Shown here: piece after piece, positions 42,789 to 52,138 of the stretch
Layout of the letters: each line of letters starts with the position of its first letter
How positions within the stretch are numbered: position 1 is the stretch's first letter
Assembly (NCBI RefSeq): GCF_030499575.1
Contig: NZ_JASTLC010000001.1
Span: 5,418,001 to 5,482,000 of the forward strand
Source of the DNA: Streptomyces sp. DG2A-72
GTDB taxonomy: Bacteria > Actinomycetota > Actinomycetes > Streptomycetales > Streptomycetaceae
Length of the DNA: 64,000 nucleotides
Reading direction: 5' to 3'
Translations under genes and position numbers: made by a program
Notes under the pieces: model-generated
What the model was told of the DNA's origin: nothing
The model's database searches: none
The model's input: only the letters and a program-made list of their open reading frames with translations

Positions 42789-43563
42789 GTTGGACGATCG
42801 AGCGGCGCGGCCGCGTCGCCGTCGTGACCATGACGACCAACCCGGTCAACGCGCAGAACCGTGCCTTCTTCGCCGACCTGCACGACGCCTTCGACCGGCT
42901 CGAACGCGACCACGCCGACTCCCCAGTCGTCCTGACCGGCACCGGCTCCCGCTTCTCCGCCGGCCTCGACCTGGGCGAGCACTTCCCGCTCATCGCGGGC
43001 GACCCGGAGGCCGTCGCGTCCTGGTTCCAGGACTACCGGGCCACGAACATGCGGCTGTTCACCTACCCCCGCCCGACCGTCGCCGCGGTCAACGGACACG
43101 CCTTCGCCGGAGGACTGATACCGCCGCCGTGTGTGACTACCGCGTCGCCGTCGCCGCGGGGGCACGCTTCGGCCTGAACGAGGTGCCGATCGGCATCCCG
43201 ATGCCCGCGGTGTACGTCCGGATGCTCGCCCACGCCTGGGGCGAACCGGTCGCATCCCGCGTATGCCTGCTCGGGGAGATCTTCACCCCGGCCCAGGCCC
43301 ACACCCTGGGCATGGTGCACGAGCTGGGGCCGGCCGAGGAACTGCTGGACCGGGCCGTCGCCGTCGCCGAACAGACGCCCGAGGACTGCATCGAGCAGTA
43401 CGCGTTCACCAAGCGGGCCTGCCAGGCCGCCACCCTGCGCGACATCGCCGAACTCGCCGACCCGCTGGACAAGGAGCTTCCCGCCGGCATGACGAGCGAC
43501 CAGGCCCGGCACGCCCACCGGCGTTACTGGCAGCAGCTCAAGGGCCGCCCCGCGGAGTGGTGA
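42785..43563 (+). pseudogene. Enoyl-CoA hydratase/isomerase, apparent frameshift
   Basis: First frame: [55 protein letters not shown]. At about 43121 one base appears missing, and the protein resumes as TAAVCDYRVAVAAGARFGLN EVPIGIPMPAVYVRM to a stop at 43563. Inserting one base yields GGLDTAAVCDYRV and a crotonase of about 259 residues with oxyanion-hole segments GSRFSAGLDL and HAFAGGL. Either a sequencing error or a recent loss; its position inside an otherwise healthy operon favours the former or a very recent mutation. Confidence 0.75.
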
Positions 43564-43599
43564 GCCCGTCAACTGCCTGCGTCGACAAGGATGTTGTTC

Positions 43600-44607
43600 A
43601 TGGATGATGGCGGCAAGCAGCTCCCGGCCTGGGTGATCTGGCAGAGCAGGCCCTTTCCCGACGCCAACCTGCTCCTGCTGCACGGGCGTCAACCGGCCCT
43701 GGTGGACAGCGGTTTCGTCGGCCATGCGCAGGAGACCGCCGCATGGGCCCGCGCGCACACGGGGCGCGTCGCACTCGTGGTGAACACCCACTGGCATTCC
43801 GACCACGTCGGGGGCAACGGGCTGCTGCAGTCCATGGGCGCCGGCATCGCGGCAAGCGCACCGGACGCCCAGGCCGTTGCCCGCCGCGACCCGGGCTGCT
43901 GCCTGGCGGAGTACCTCGACCAACCGGTCAGCCCCTACACCGTCGACGAACCACTCCATGACGAGCAGGTCCTCCGACTCGGCGACGCCGACTGGACGGT
44001 CGTACACACACCTGGGCACACCCCCGGCCATCTGTCGTTGTGGCAGCCCGAGGAGCGGCTGCTGGTGGTCGGCGACGCCCTGTCGGACTACGACGTCGGA
44101 TGGGTCAACCTCGCCCTCGACGGCCCCGACGCCGCCACCACCGCACTCGCCTCCCTGCACCAACTGGCCGACCTCCGACCCCGCTTGCTGCTGCCCGCCC
44201 ACGGGCCGCTTCCCGCCGACCCCAGCGCCGCGTTCGCCGCCGCGATCCGCCGCGCCCAGCGCCTCGTCGACGATCCGGCCGGTGCGGTCTGGTACGGCGC
44301 ACGCCGGATCTTCGCCTTCGCCCTGATGATCCGTGACGGCATTCCTGCGGACACGGTCGAGCCCTACCTGCACGCCCGGGCCTGGCTGACGGACGCGGCG
44401 CGGCTCCTGGGCAGGACATCGGAGGCGCTCGCCGCCGAACTGGTCGACACGATGCTGCGCAGCGGCGCCATCGTTCTACGCGACGGGCGACTGTACGCGA
44501 GCTCCGCGCACACGCCAGTCGCGGCGGCAACCCTGCGAGTGCCGTTCCCCCGTGACTGGCCTGCGACAGCACCGACGGGAACGGAAGCAGCCGCGGAACC
44601 GACGTGA
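43600..44607 (+). CDS. MBL-fold metallohydrolase
   Basis: 335 residues from ATG 43600 (AAGG 9 bases before; ATG 43591 is too close to it). Zinc motif NTHWHSDHVGG (His64, His66, Asp68, His69), next ligand in VVHTPGHTPGHLSLW, Asp in VVGDALSD and His in LLLPAHGPL. The helical C-terminal extension (about 100 residues) resembles the winged-helix tail seen in lactonase and thioesterase-like members. Last gene of the TetR operon; terminator follows. Confidence 0.88.
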   Translation: MDDGGKQLPAWVIWQSRPFPDANLLLLHGRQPALVDSGFVGHAQETAAWARAHTGRVALVVNTHWHSDHVGGNGLLQSMGAGIAASAPDAQAVARRDPGCCLAEYLDQPVSPYTVDEPLHDEQVLRLGDADWTVVHTPGHTPGHLSLWQPEERLLVVGDALSDYDVGWVNLALDGPDAATTALASLHQLADLRPRLLLPAHGPLPADPSAAFAAAIRRAQRLVDDPAGAVWYGARRIFAFALMIRDGIPADTVEPYLHARAWLTDAARLLGRTSEALAAELVDTMLRSGAIVLRDGRLYASSAHTPVAAATLRVPFPRDWPATAPTGTEAAAEPT

Positions 44608-44624
44608 GGCCCGTCGGTTCCGCG
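44592..44624 (+). terminator. Hairpin at the end of the TetR-controlled operon
   Basis: CGCGGAACCGACG (44592-44604), loop TGAGGCC, CGTCGGTTCCGCG (44612-44624): perfect 13-base stem that includes the stop codon of the MBL gene in its loop. No clear T tract follows, as is common in Streptomyces. In 44625-44892 only a weak minus-strand frame (ALPAKAVSAPVCVSVAQAVH) was seen, perhaps a solute-binding-protein relic. Confidence 0.7.
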
Positions 44625-44892
44625 AACCACTACTGGAAGGTGTGCTCCGACCCTGGGAACTCTCCTGCGGCCACGTCCGCCGCATAGTCCCGGGCAGCCG
44701 CGAGCAGGACGCCGTGCACGGCTTGGGCCACCGACACGCACACCGGAGCCGAAACGGCCTTCGCCGGGAGTGCCTGATCGTTTGTGTGCCGGCCGTCGAC
44801 TTCGCCGCCGGGGACGCGACTACCTGGCTCCCACGGGCAGCGAGGCGCCGCGGCTGTGGGTGCCGGCCACTGGGTTCGACGCAGACAGCAGG

Positions 44893-45924
44893 TCAGGCGG
44901 ACTCGATGGTGCTTCCCCGTACCACGAGGCGTGGCGGGAGAACGACCTCCCTTGGTTCGGTGCGGTCCTGGTCGAGGCGTTCGACGGCGGCGGCCACCGC
45001 ATGCCGCGCCTGCTCCCGCGCGTTCTGGCTCACGGTGGTCAGGTTGAAACAGCTGAGCCGGGAGAGGGTGTCGTCGTCGTAGCCGGCCACGGACACCTCG
45101 CCCGGTACGGCGACGCCGGCCCGGGACAGGGCGGTCAGCACGCCGATGGCGCACTGGTCGTTGAAGGCGACCACGGCGGTGGGCAGGTCGCCGGAGTCGA
45201 GGAGGTGGCGGGCGGCTCGTTCGCCGGCCGCCTCGGTGTTGTCTCCGTGCAGGATGCGGATGTGCGCGTCCAGGCCGTGGCGGCGCATGGCGGTGCGGTA
45301 CCCGCGGCGCCGGTCCGTGGCGATCACCCCCTTGCCGCCGTCCACGTAGGCGATCGACCGGTGACCGAGTCCGGCCAGGTGGTCGACTATCTGGCCGACT
45401 CCGTCGTCGTCCGCGGTGCGGACGACGTCCAGCCCGGCGTCGGGGATCCGGCGGCCGACGGCGATGACGGGAGCCTTGCCGTCGAGCGCGGCGAGCGTGT
45501 CCGCGGGGGCGGTCGGGCCGAGGAGGATCAGGGCCTCGCTGCGGAAGGCGAGCAGTGTCTCGACAGCGGTGTGCTCGTCGCGGGTGCGGGTCTGGGTGCT
45601 GAGGACGAGGTCGTAGCCGACCTCCTCGGCGGCCGTGTGCAGGTGCTCGACCAGTTCGGCGTGGAAGGGGCTGTGGATGTCGACCATGACGCCGAGCAGC
45701 CGGGTGCGCCTGCTGGCGAGCATGCTGGCGGTGCGGTCCACCTGGTAGCCGAGGTCGGCGGCCGCCTTCAGGACCCGCTGCCGGGTGCGCTCGCTGGGGC
45801 CGGGAACACCGCGCAGCACCAGGGACACGGACGCGGTGGACAGGCCCACGCGGGCAGCCACGTCCTCCAGCCGGGGACGCTTGTTGGCGCCGTTCCGGTG
45901 ACCTGCGGCCCCGACCTCACTCAC
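44893..45924 (-). CDS. LacI-family repressor of the inositol regulon
   Basis: 343 residues from GTG 45924 (GGGAGG 5 bases before). HTH residues about 18-42 (RPRLEDVAARVGLSTASVSL VLRG), hinge helix TRQRVLKAAADLGYQVDRTA, then a periplasmic-binding-like effector domain (LLGVMVDIHSPFHAELVEHL to VAGYDDDTLSRLSCFNLTTV). Divergent from the inositol ABC genes. The palindrome at 46000-46013, repeated before iolC, is the likely operator. Inducer probably myo-inositol or a catabolite. Confidence 0.9.
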   Translation of the reverse strand: MSEVGAAGHRNGANKRPRLEDVAARVGLSTASVSLVLRGVPGPSERTRQRVLKAAADLGYQVDRTASMLASRRTRLLGVMVDIHSPFHAELVEHLHTAAEEVGYDLVLSTQTRTRDEHTAVETLLAFRSEALILLGPTAPADTLAALDGKAPVIAVGRRIPDAGLDVVRTADDDGVGQIVDHLAGLGHRSIAYVDGGKGVIATDRRRGYRTAMRRHGLDAHIRILHGDNTEAAGERAARHLLDSGDLPTAVVAFNDQCAIGVLTALSRAGVAVPGEVSVAGYDDDTLSRLSCFNLTTVSQNAREQARHAVAAAVERLDQDRTEPREVVLPPRLVVRGSTIESA

Positions 45925-45962
45925 GTGTGCCTCCCTGCGGCAAATCTCCTCGCGCAACACCC

Positions 45963-45991
45963 TTGACACGCTCACGAAACGAGCCGATAGT
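45963..45991 (+). promoter_or_regulatory. Promoter of the inositol ABC operon
   Basis: TTGACA at 45963-45968, 17-base spacer, GATAGT at 45986-45991, the clearest vegetative-type promoter in the window. The LacI palindrome starts 9 bases downstream of the -10, near the expected transcription start, so binding would block initiation. Confidence 0.65.
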
Positions 45992-45999
45992 ACCAGGAC

Positions 46000-46013
46000 T
46001 TAAAGCGCTTTAA
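46000..46013. promoter_or_regulatory. LacI-type operator 1
   Basis: TTAAAGCGCTTTAA, a perfect 14-base palindrome with the central CG step typical of LacI/GalR operators. It lies between lacI and the solute-binding gene. An identical copy is at 50211-50224. Confidence 0.8.
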
Positions 46014-46185
46014 TTTGTCCTGTTGTTCCAACCAAGTTGGTTCGAGCGAGTCATCCCGTCATCACCCCGAGGGAGGCATCGCACCCACCGCCCGGCCCAC
46101 CCACGGCCGTCGGCATCCCTCCCCCACTTCCTCCCCCCTCTGCCTGTCCTGCCTCCCCTCCGTCGCACAGTGAGGTGCACCGACG

Positions 46186-47217
46186 ATGAACAGCACATTC
46201 CGCCCCCGCCCCCATTCCCGCTCCCGCAGACTCGCCCCCGCTGTGGCCGTGGCCGCCGCGGCCACGCTGGTCCTCGCCGGCTGTTCCAGCAGCTCCGGTG
46301 GAAAGAAGGCGGAGGACGCCGACAGCGGCGTGTCCGCGGGCAGGGCCACCACGCCCCGTATGACGATCGCGATGGTCGCCCACGCGCCCGCCGGCGACAC
46401 CTTCTGGGACACCATCCGCAAGGGTGCCGAGGTCGCCGCGGCCAAGGACAACGTCAAGCTGATCTACTCCAGCGACGATGCCGCTGCCGATCAGGCGGCC
46501 CTGGTGCAGAACGCGATCGACCAGAAGGTCGACGGCATCGCCGTCACCCTCGCCAAGCCGGACGCCATGAAGGACGTCGTCGCCAAGGCCGTCAAGGCCG
46601 GCATCCCGGTCGTCGGCTTCAACGCGGGCATGCCCGACTGGCAGAAGCAGGGCCTGCTGTCCTTCTTCGGCCAGGACGAGGCCGTCTCCGGCGAGGCGCT
46701 GGGCACCAAGCTCAACTCCACCGGCGCCAAGCACGCCCTGTGCGTGGTCCAGGTCCAGGGCGCGGTCAACCTGGAGCAGCGCTGCGCCGGCGTGGAGAAA
46801 GGCTTCAAGGGAAAGACCGACAAGCTCTACGTCAACGGCGCCGACATGCCGTCGGTGAAGTCCACGATCACCGCCAAGCTCAAGCAGGACTCCTCCATCG
46901 GCCAGGTCGTGACGCTCGCCGCCCCGATCGCGCTGACCGCCGCGCAGTCGGTGGACGAGACGGGCAGCAAGGCGAAGATCGCCACCTTCGACCTGAACAA
47001 GGAGCTCATCGCGGCCATCAAGGACGGCTCCATCGAGTTCGCCGTCGACCAGCAGCCCTACCTCCAGGGCTACCTCGCCGTCGACTCCCTGTGGCTCTAC
47101 AAGAACAACGGCAACTACAGCGGCGGCGGTGAGGCGCCGATCCTGACCGGTCCGGCCTTCGTGGACAAGTCCAACGTCGACGCCATCGGCACGTTCGCCG
47201 CGAAGGGCACCCGGTGA
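46186..47217 (+). CDS. Inositol/sugar ABC transporter substrate-binding lipoprotein
   Basis: 343 residues. Lipoprotein signal with lipobox LVLAGC (Cys33) after a basic N-terminus. Type I sugar-binding fold (RbsB-like): MTIAMVAHAPAGDTFWDTIR, NAIDQKVDGIAVTLAKPDAM, GIPVVGFNAGMPDWQKQGLL, and the C-terminal hinge IEFAVDQQPYLQGYLAVDSL. Genes for permease, ATPase and inositol catabolism follow, so myo-inositol is the likely ligand. Stop overlaps the permease start (TGATG). Confidence 0.9.
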   Translation: MNSTFRPRPHSRSRRLAPAVAVAAAATLVLAGCSSSSGGKKAEDADSGVSAGRATTPRMTIAMVAHAPAGDTFWDTIRKGAEVAAAKDNVKLIYSSDDAAADQAALVQNAIDQKVDGIAVTLAKPDAMKDVVAKAVKAGIPVVGFNAGMPDWQKQGLLSFFGQDEAVSGEALGTKLNSTGAKHALCVVQVQGAVNLEQRCAGVEKGFKGKTDKLYVNGADMPSVKSTITAKLKQDSSIGQVVTLAAPIALTAAQSVDETGSKAKIATFDLNKELIAAIKDGSIEFAVDQQPYLQGYLAVDSLWLYKNNGNYSGGGEAPILTGPAFVDKSNVDAIGTFAAKGTR

Positions 47218-48296
47218 TGAGCATGGCCCAACAGGCTGCGCCGGCGGTGACCACACCGCCGGCCTCCGGCCCCGGCAAGGAGACCGACGGGCGGACCCAG
47301 CAGCGGCCTCTGGCGCTTCGGCTGCTCGCCCGTCCCGAGATCGGTGTCTTCCTCGGCGCCGTCGCGGTGTTCGTGTTCTTCCTGGTCGCGGCGCCCCCGG
47401 TACGGGACGGCAGCTCGATGGCCAACGTCCTCTACCAGTCCTCGACCATCGGGATCATGGCCCTGCCGGTCGCGCTGCTGATGATCGGCGGCGAGTTCGA
47501 CCTGTCGGCCGGTGTCGCGGTGATCACCTCGGCCCTGACCGCCAGCATGACGGCCTACCAACTGAGCATGAACGTGTGGGTCGGCGTGATCGTCGCCCTC
47601 GCGGTGTCGCTGGCGGTGGGGCTGTTCAACGGCTGGATGCTGGTCAAGACCGGTCTGCCGAGCTTCCTGATCACGCTGGGGAGCTTCCTGATCCTCCAGG
47701 GTGTGAACCTCGCGGTGACCAAGCTGGTCACCGGGAACGTCGCCACCGACGACATCAGCACCATGGACGGCTTCGACCAGGCCAAGGCCCTGTTCGCCTC
47801 CTCCTTCGACGTCGGCGGGGTCAACGTCAAGATCACGGTGGTGTGGTGGCTGGTCTTCGCGGCCATCGCCACCTGGGTGCTGCTCCGCACCAAGTACGGC
47901 AACTGGATCTTCGCGGTCGGCGGCAACCAGCAGTCCGCCCGCGCGGTGGGCGTACCGGTGACCTTCACCAAGATCTCCCTGTTCATGCTGGTCGGCTTCG
48001 GCGCCTGGTTCGTCGGCATGCACCAGCTGTTCGCCTTCAACACCGTCCAGTCGGGTGAGGGCGTGGGCCAGGAGCTGATCTACATCGCCGCAGCGGTGAT
48101 CGGCGGCTGTCTGCTCACCGGCGGCTCCGGTTCGGCGATCGGCCCGGTCTTCGGCGCCTTCATGTTCGGCATGGTCCAGCAGGGCATCGTCTACGCCGGC
48201 TGGAACCCGGACTGGTTCAAGGCATTCCTCGGCGTGATGCTCCTCGGCGCCACCCTCATCAATCTGTGGGTCAGCCGCACGGCGGCCCGGAGGTGA
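47217..48296 (+). CDS. Inositol/sugar ABC transporter permease
   Basis: About 359 residues; ATG 47217 chosen (GTG 47214 and ATG 47223 are also possible). Ten or so hydrophobic segments in the RbsC-like order: [40 protein letters not shown] (the conserved GGEFDLS motif), [60 protein letters not shown]. Forms the membrane channel of the importer, probably as a homodimer since no second permease is present. Confidence 0.92.
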   Translation: MSMAQQAAPAVTTPPASGPGKETDGRTQQRPLALRLLARPEIGVFLGAVAVFVFFLVAAPPVRDGSSMANVLYQSSTIGIMALPVALLMIGGEFDLSAGVAVITSALTASMTAYQLSMNVWVGVIVALAVSLAVGLFNGWMLVKTGLPSFLITLGSFLILQGVNLAVTKLVTGNVATDDISTMDGFDQAKALFASSFDVGGVNVKITVVWWLVFAAIATWVLLRTKYGNWIFAVGGNQQSARAVGVPVTFTKISLFMLVGFGAWFVGMHQLFAFNTVQSGEGVGQELIYIAAAVIGGCLLTGGSGSAIGPVFGAFMFGMVQQGIVYAGWNPDWFKAFLGVMLLGATLINLWVSRTAARR

Positions 48297-48301
48297 CCCC
48301 C

Positions 48302-49216
48302 ATGACGACCACCCAAGGAACCGGCACCCACGGCGCCGTCCTCCAGGACACCGCACGGAACGACGGCAGCGCCGTCGTCGAACTGCGCAACGCCGGCAAG
48401 TCCTACGGCAACATCCGCGCCCTGCACGGTGTTAGCCTCGCCGTGCACCCGGGCCAGGTGACCTGCGTGCTCGGCGACAACGGCGCCGGCAAGTCGACCC
48501 TCATCAAGATCATCTCGGGGCTGCACCAGCACACCGAGGGCCAGTTCCTCGTCGACGGCGAGCCGGTACGCTTCTCCACCCCGCGCGAGGCCCTCGACAA
48601 GGGCATCGCCACCGTCTACCAGGACCTCGCCGTGGTCCCGCTGATGCCGGTCTGGCGGAACTTCTTCCTCGGCTCCGAGATGACCAAGGGCCCCTGGCCC
48701 GTCCGCCGCCTCGACATCGAGCGGATGAAGAAGACGGCCGACGAAGAGCTGCGCAACATGGGCATCATCCTCGATGACCTCGAGCAGCCCATCGGCACGC
48801 TCTCCGGCGGCCAGCGCCAGTGCGTGGCGATCGCCCGCGCCGTGTACTTCGGCGCCCGCGTCCTCATCCTGGACGAGCCCACCGCCGCCCTCGGCGTCAA
48901 GCAGTCCGGCGTGGTCCTGAAGTACATCGCCGCCGCCCGCGACCGCGGCCTCGGCGTCATCTTCATCACCCACAACCCCCACCACGCCTACATGGTCGGC
49001 GACCACTTCAGCGTGCTGCGCCTCGGCACCCTCGAACTCTCCGCCGAGCGCAGCCGGATCAGCCTCGAAGAGCTGACCAACCACATGGCGGGCGGCACCG
49101 AACTCGCCGCTCTCAAGCACGAGTTGAGCCAGGTGCGTGGTGTGGACGTCGAAGAGCTTCCGGAAGAGGAAGACCTCACCGCACCCGTGGCCACCGCGCC
49201 TGAAAGCTCCCGCTGA
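48302..49216 (+). CDS. Inositol/sugar ABC transporter ATP-binding protein
   Basis: 304 residues from ATG 48302 (GGAGG at 48289-48293). A single nucleotide-binding domain, unlike the duplicated RbsA: Walker [13 protein letters not shown]-loop TVYQDL, signature [15 protein letters not shown], Walker [13 protein letters not shown]-loop FITHNPHH. The single-domain form is common in actinobacterial inositol importers. The C-terminal 35 residues are acidic. Confidence 0.92.
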   Translation: MTTTQGTGTHGAVLQDTARNDGSAVVELRNAGKSYGNIRALHGVSLAVHPGQVTCVLGDNGAGKSTLIKIISGLHQHTEGQFLVDGEPVRFSTPREALDKGIATVYQDLAVVPLMPVWRNFFLGSEMTKGPWPVRRLDIERMKKTADEELRNMGIILDDLEQPIGTLSGGQRQCVAIARAVYFGARVLILDEPTAALGVKQSGVVLKYIAAARDRGLGVIFITHNPHHAYMVGDHFSVLRLGTLELSAERSRISLEELTNHMAGGTELAALKHELSQVRGVDVEELPEEEDLTAPVATAPESSR

Positions 49217-49264
49217 CGACGGCGCACGTTCCACCCTCTCCTACTGACCCGAAGGCATTCCCCC

Positions 49265-50122
49265 ATGAAGATCGCCCTCGACCCGTACATGATCCGCAAC
49301 GTGCCATTGCTCGAACTCCCGGCTGTGGTGGCCGAGTTGGGCTATGAGTGGATCGAACTCTCGCCCCGGGAGGACTTCATCCCCTTCTTCCGGCACCCGC
49401 GCGTCGACGACGCCACGGTACGGAAGTTCCGCAAGGCCCTGGACTCGGCGGGCGTCGGCATCTCCTCGCTCCTGCCGCTGTTCCGCTGGTCCGGCCCGGA
49501 CGAGGACGCCCGCCAGGCCGCCGTCCGCTACTGGAAGCGGTCCATCCAGATCTGCGCGGACCTCGGTGTGGACAGCATGATCTCCGAGTTCAACGGCCGC
49601 CCCGAGGAGTCGGACCGCAGCGAGGCGCAGTTCTGGAAGTCACTGGACGAGTTGCTGCCGGTGTTCGAGCGTGAAGGCATCAAGCTCGCGCTGGAGCCCC
49701 ACCCGGACGACTTCATCGAGAACGGCTACGACGCGGTCAACCTGATCCGGGGCATCAATCACCCCAACGTCAGCTTCCTGTACTGCGCGCCGCACACGTT
49801 CCACATCGGCAACGACGCCCCCGGGATCATCGAGTACGCGGGCGACCTGCTCGCCCACGTCCACCTCGCGGACGCCTTCGACCACACCGCGTCGTCCGGC
49901 AACCGGTACATCCTCAACCCGCCCGGCACGCCGGCGCGGATCCACCAGCACCTGGACATCGGTCAGGGCGAGGTCGACTTCGACGAGCTCTTCCGCGAGC
50001 TGCGCGCGAACGGCTTCGACGGCACCCTCACTGCCTGCGTCTTCGCCTGGGAGGAGCGGGCCAAGGAGTCGTCCCTCTTCATGCGCGAGAAGATCGCCGA
50101 GTACCTGGCGCGCTGGTCCTGA
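49265..50122 (+). CDS. Sugar phosphate isomerase/epimerase (TIM barrel, IolE/IolH-like)
   Basis: 285 residues, AP-endonuclease-2-type TIM barrel: MKIALDPYMIRNVPLLELPA, AELGYEWIELSPREDFIPFF, SLLPLFRWSGPDEDARQAAV, metal ligands in EGIKLALEPHPDDFIENGYD, LAHVHLADAFDHT and HQHLDIGQGEVDFDELFREL. Probable inositol-pathway isomerase or dehydratase; assignment among IolE, IolH and IolI is not safe from sequence alone. It ends the importer operon, before the second operator. Confidence 0.85.
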   Translation: MKIALDPYMIRNVPLLELPAVVAELGYEWIELSPREDFIPFFRHPRVDDATVRKFRKALDSAGVGISSLLPLFRWSGPDEDARQAAVRYWKRSIQICADLGVDSMISEFNGRPEESDRSEAQFWKSLDELLPVFEREGIKLALEPHPDDFIENGYDAVNLIRGINHPNVSFLYCAPHTFHIGNDAPGIIEYAGDLLAHVHLADAFDHTASSGNRYILNPPGTPARIHQHLDIGQGEVDFDELFRELRANGFDGTLTACVFAWEERAKESSLFMREKIAEYLARWS

Positions 50123-50164
50123 GAGGTGCGTCGGCGACTGGCGGCATCTCGTCGTAACAACCTA

Positions 50165-50224
50165 TTGACATGACATTTGAGCTGGGGGCATCGTTCTCTG
50201 TGGGACGCTTTTAAAGCGCTTTAA
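50165..50224 (+). promoter_or_regulatory. iolC promoter region with LacI-type operator 2
   Basis: TTGACA at 50165-50170 may be a -35, with only a weak -10 (CATCGT, 18-base spacer). The operator TTAAAGCGCTTTAA is at 50211-50224, identical in all 14 bases to the one upstream of the importer. The iolC ATG is at 50281. The two sites imply one repressor controlling uptake and catabolism together. Confidence 0.78.
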
Positions 50225-50280
50225 GTCCCCAGTCCCCACTCCACCACCCGGAGTCTCCGGAGCGAAGGGAAACCAGCGTT

Positions 50281-51261
50281 ATGCCGTTCGAAGTGCTGAC
50301 CATCGGCCGTGTGGGCGTGGATGTGTATCCGCTCCAGACGGGCGTGGGACTGGCGGATGTCACCTCGTTCGGCAAGTACCTCGGTGGCAGCCCCACCAAC
50401 GTTGCCGTCGCCGCCGCCCGCTACGGGCATTCCGCAGCCGTGATCACCAAGACGGGCCGGGACCCGTTCGGCGGCTTCGTCCGCACCGCCCTGGAGGGCT
50501 ACGGAGTCGACAGCCGATTCGTAGGTACGTCGGACATTGCGCCGACGCCGGTGACGTTCTGCGAGATCTTCCCGCCGGACGACTTCCCGCTGTACTTCTA
50601 CCGCCTGCCGAAGGCTCCCGATCTGGACATCCAGGCGGACGAGCTGGATCTGGGCGCGGTACGGGACGCGGCGATCTTCTGGTTCACGGGTACGGGGCTG
50701 AGCGAGGAGCCGAGCCGTTCGGCCACCCTGGCCGCCCTCGCGCATCGCGCCAAGGCGGGCGTGACGGTCTTCGACCTGGACTGGCGGCCGATGTTCTGGG
50801 CCGACCCGGCCGAGGCACGGTCCTTCTACGCCGAGGCCCTGCGCCATACGACCGTCGCGGTCGGCAATCTCGATGAATGCGAGGTCGCCACCGGTGAGCG
50901 TGAGCCGTATGCCGCGGCGAAGGCGCTGCTCGCGGCCGGTGTGGAGCTGGCCGTGGTCAAGCGGGGCCCGAAGGGCGTCCTGGCGATGGACCGGGATGGC
51001 TCGACTGCGGAGATCCCGCCGGTGCCGGTCGATGTGGTCAACGGCCTCGGCGCCGGCGACGCCTTCGGCGGGGCGCTCTGCCACGGCCTGCTGTCCGGCT
51101 GGGACACCCACCGGACCGTGTCCTTCGCCAACGCCGCCGGCGCCATCGTCGCGGGCCGCCTGTCCTGCTCCGACGCGATGCCCACTCAGGCCGAGGTGAA
51201 CGCCAAGCTCCGCGAGGCATCCCTCGCCCCCGCCGAAGCCTCCACCGAACGAAAGGCGTGA
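50281..51261 (+). CDS. iolC: 5-dehydro-2-deoxygluconokinase (IolC), PfkB family
   Basis: 326 residues. PfkB signatures: VLTIGRVGVDVYPLQTGVGL, FGKYLGGSPTNVAVAAARYG and the ATP/anion hole NGLGAGDAFGGALCHGLLSG with catalytic Asp260. The VGVDVYP start and YLGGSPTN loop are typical of IolC. Phosphorylates 2-deoxy-5-keto-gluconate in myo-inositol breakdown. First gene after operator 2; the aldolase gene follows after 4 bases. Confidence 0.92.
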   Translation: MPFEVLTIGRVGVDVYPLQTGVGLADVTSFGKYLGGSPTNVAVAAARYGHSAAVITKTGRDPFGGFVRTALEGYGVDSRFVGTSDIAPTPVTFCEIFPPDDFPLYFYRLPKAPDLDIQADELDLGAVRDAAIFWFTGTGLSEEPSRSATLAALAHRAKAGVTVFDLDWRPMFWADPAEARSFYAEALRHTTVAVGNLDECEVATGEREPYAAAKALLAAGVELAVVKRGPKGVLAMDRDGSTAEIPPVPVDVVNGLGAGDAFGGALCHGLLSGWDTHRTVSFANAAGAIVAGRLSCSDAMPTQAEVNAKLREASLAPAEASTERKA

Positions 51262-51265
51262 CGAC

Positions 51266-52138
51266 GTGCTGACCGACAATGTGAGCCGGATCGTGGACGC
51301 CCGGGTCAACGACCCCGGCGCCATAGCGGCCGCGGCCGCACGCCGTATCAAGGCCACCTCGCTCATTGGCGAGCACGGCAAGGCGATGATCATCGCCGCC
51401 GACCACCCCGCGCGCGGCGCCAACGGCGTCGGCTCCGACCCCACCGCCATGGCCGACCGCGCCCGGCTGCTGGACCGCCTGTGCATTGCACTGGACCGGC
51501 CGGGCGTGACGGGTGTGCTGGGCACCGCGGACATCCTGGAGGACCTGCTGCTGCTCGGCGTCCTGGACGGCAAGAGCGTCTTCGGCTCCATGAACCGGGC
51601 GGGCCTGGCCGGGTCGGTGTTCGAGATCGACGACCGCTTCACCGGCTACGACGCCGCCACGATCGCCGCGATGGGCTTCGACGGCGGCAAGATGCTCACC
51701 CGCATCGCCCTCGACGACGCGGCCACCCCGTCGGCGCTGGTGAACACCGCCCGTGCGGTGGACGAGCTGAACGACCGCCGGCTCATCGCGATGGTCGAGC
51801 CGTTCATCTCCGCTTGGCAGGACGGAAAGATCCGCAACGACCTGTCCACCGACGCGGTCATCAAGTCCATCACCATCGCATCGGGCCTGGGCCGGCGCAC
51901 CGCCTACACGTGGCTGAAGCTCCCGGTCGTGGCGGACATGGAACGCGTCCTGGCCTCCTCCACGATGCCCGCCCTGCTGCTGGGCGGCGAGGTCAAGGAC
52001 CCGGACGCGGCCTTCGTGTCCTGGGGCAAGGCGCTCAAGCAGCCCACCGCGCAGGGCCTGGTCGTCGGCCGCTCCCTGCTCTACCCCTCGAACGGCGATG
52101 TCGCCGGTGCCGTGGACCGGGCGGTGAGCCTGCTGTGA
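51266..52138 (+). CDS. Cgl0159-like (beta/alpha)8 aldolase of the inositol pathway
   Basis: 290 residues, DeoC/LacD-class TIM barrel. Blocks: KAMIIAADHPARGANGVGSD, GVTGVLGTADILEDLLLLGV, DDRFTGYDAATIAAMGFDGG KMLTRIALDD, TAYTWLKLPVVADMERVLAS and GLVVGRSLLYPSNGDV. The Lys in WLKLPV is a candidate Schiff-base residue. Its place between iolC and iolB fits cleavage of 2-deoxy-5-keto-gluconate 6-phosphate (the IolJ role). The next gene overlaps its stop (GTGA). Confidence 0.85.
   Translation: MLTDNVSRIVDARVNDPGAIAAAAARRIKATSLIGEHGKAMIIAADHPARGANGVGSDPTAMADRARLLDRLCIALDRPGVTGVLGTADILEDLLLLGVLDGKSVFGSMNRAGLAGSVFEIDDRFTGYDAATIAAMGFDGGKMLTRIALDDAATPSALVNTARAVDELNDRRLIAMVEPFISAWQDGKIRNDLSTDAVIKSITIASGLGRRTAYTWLKLPVVADMERVLASSTMPALLLGGEVKDPDAAFVSWGKALKQPTAQGLVVGRSLLYPSNGDVAGAVDRAVSLL

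Noticed and set aside
44625..44816. Possible solute-binding-protein relic on the minus strand
   Set aside because: Only about 50 residues with a loose resemblance; not enough to call.
50221..51642. 473-residue minus-strand frame opposite iolC
   Set aside because: Shadow frame; iolC and the aldolase on the plus strand have full motifs.
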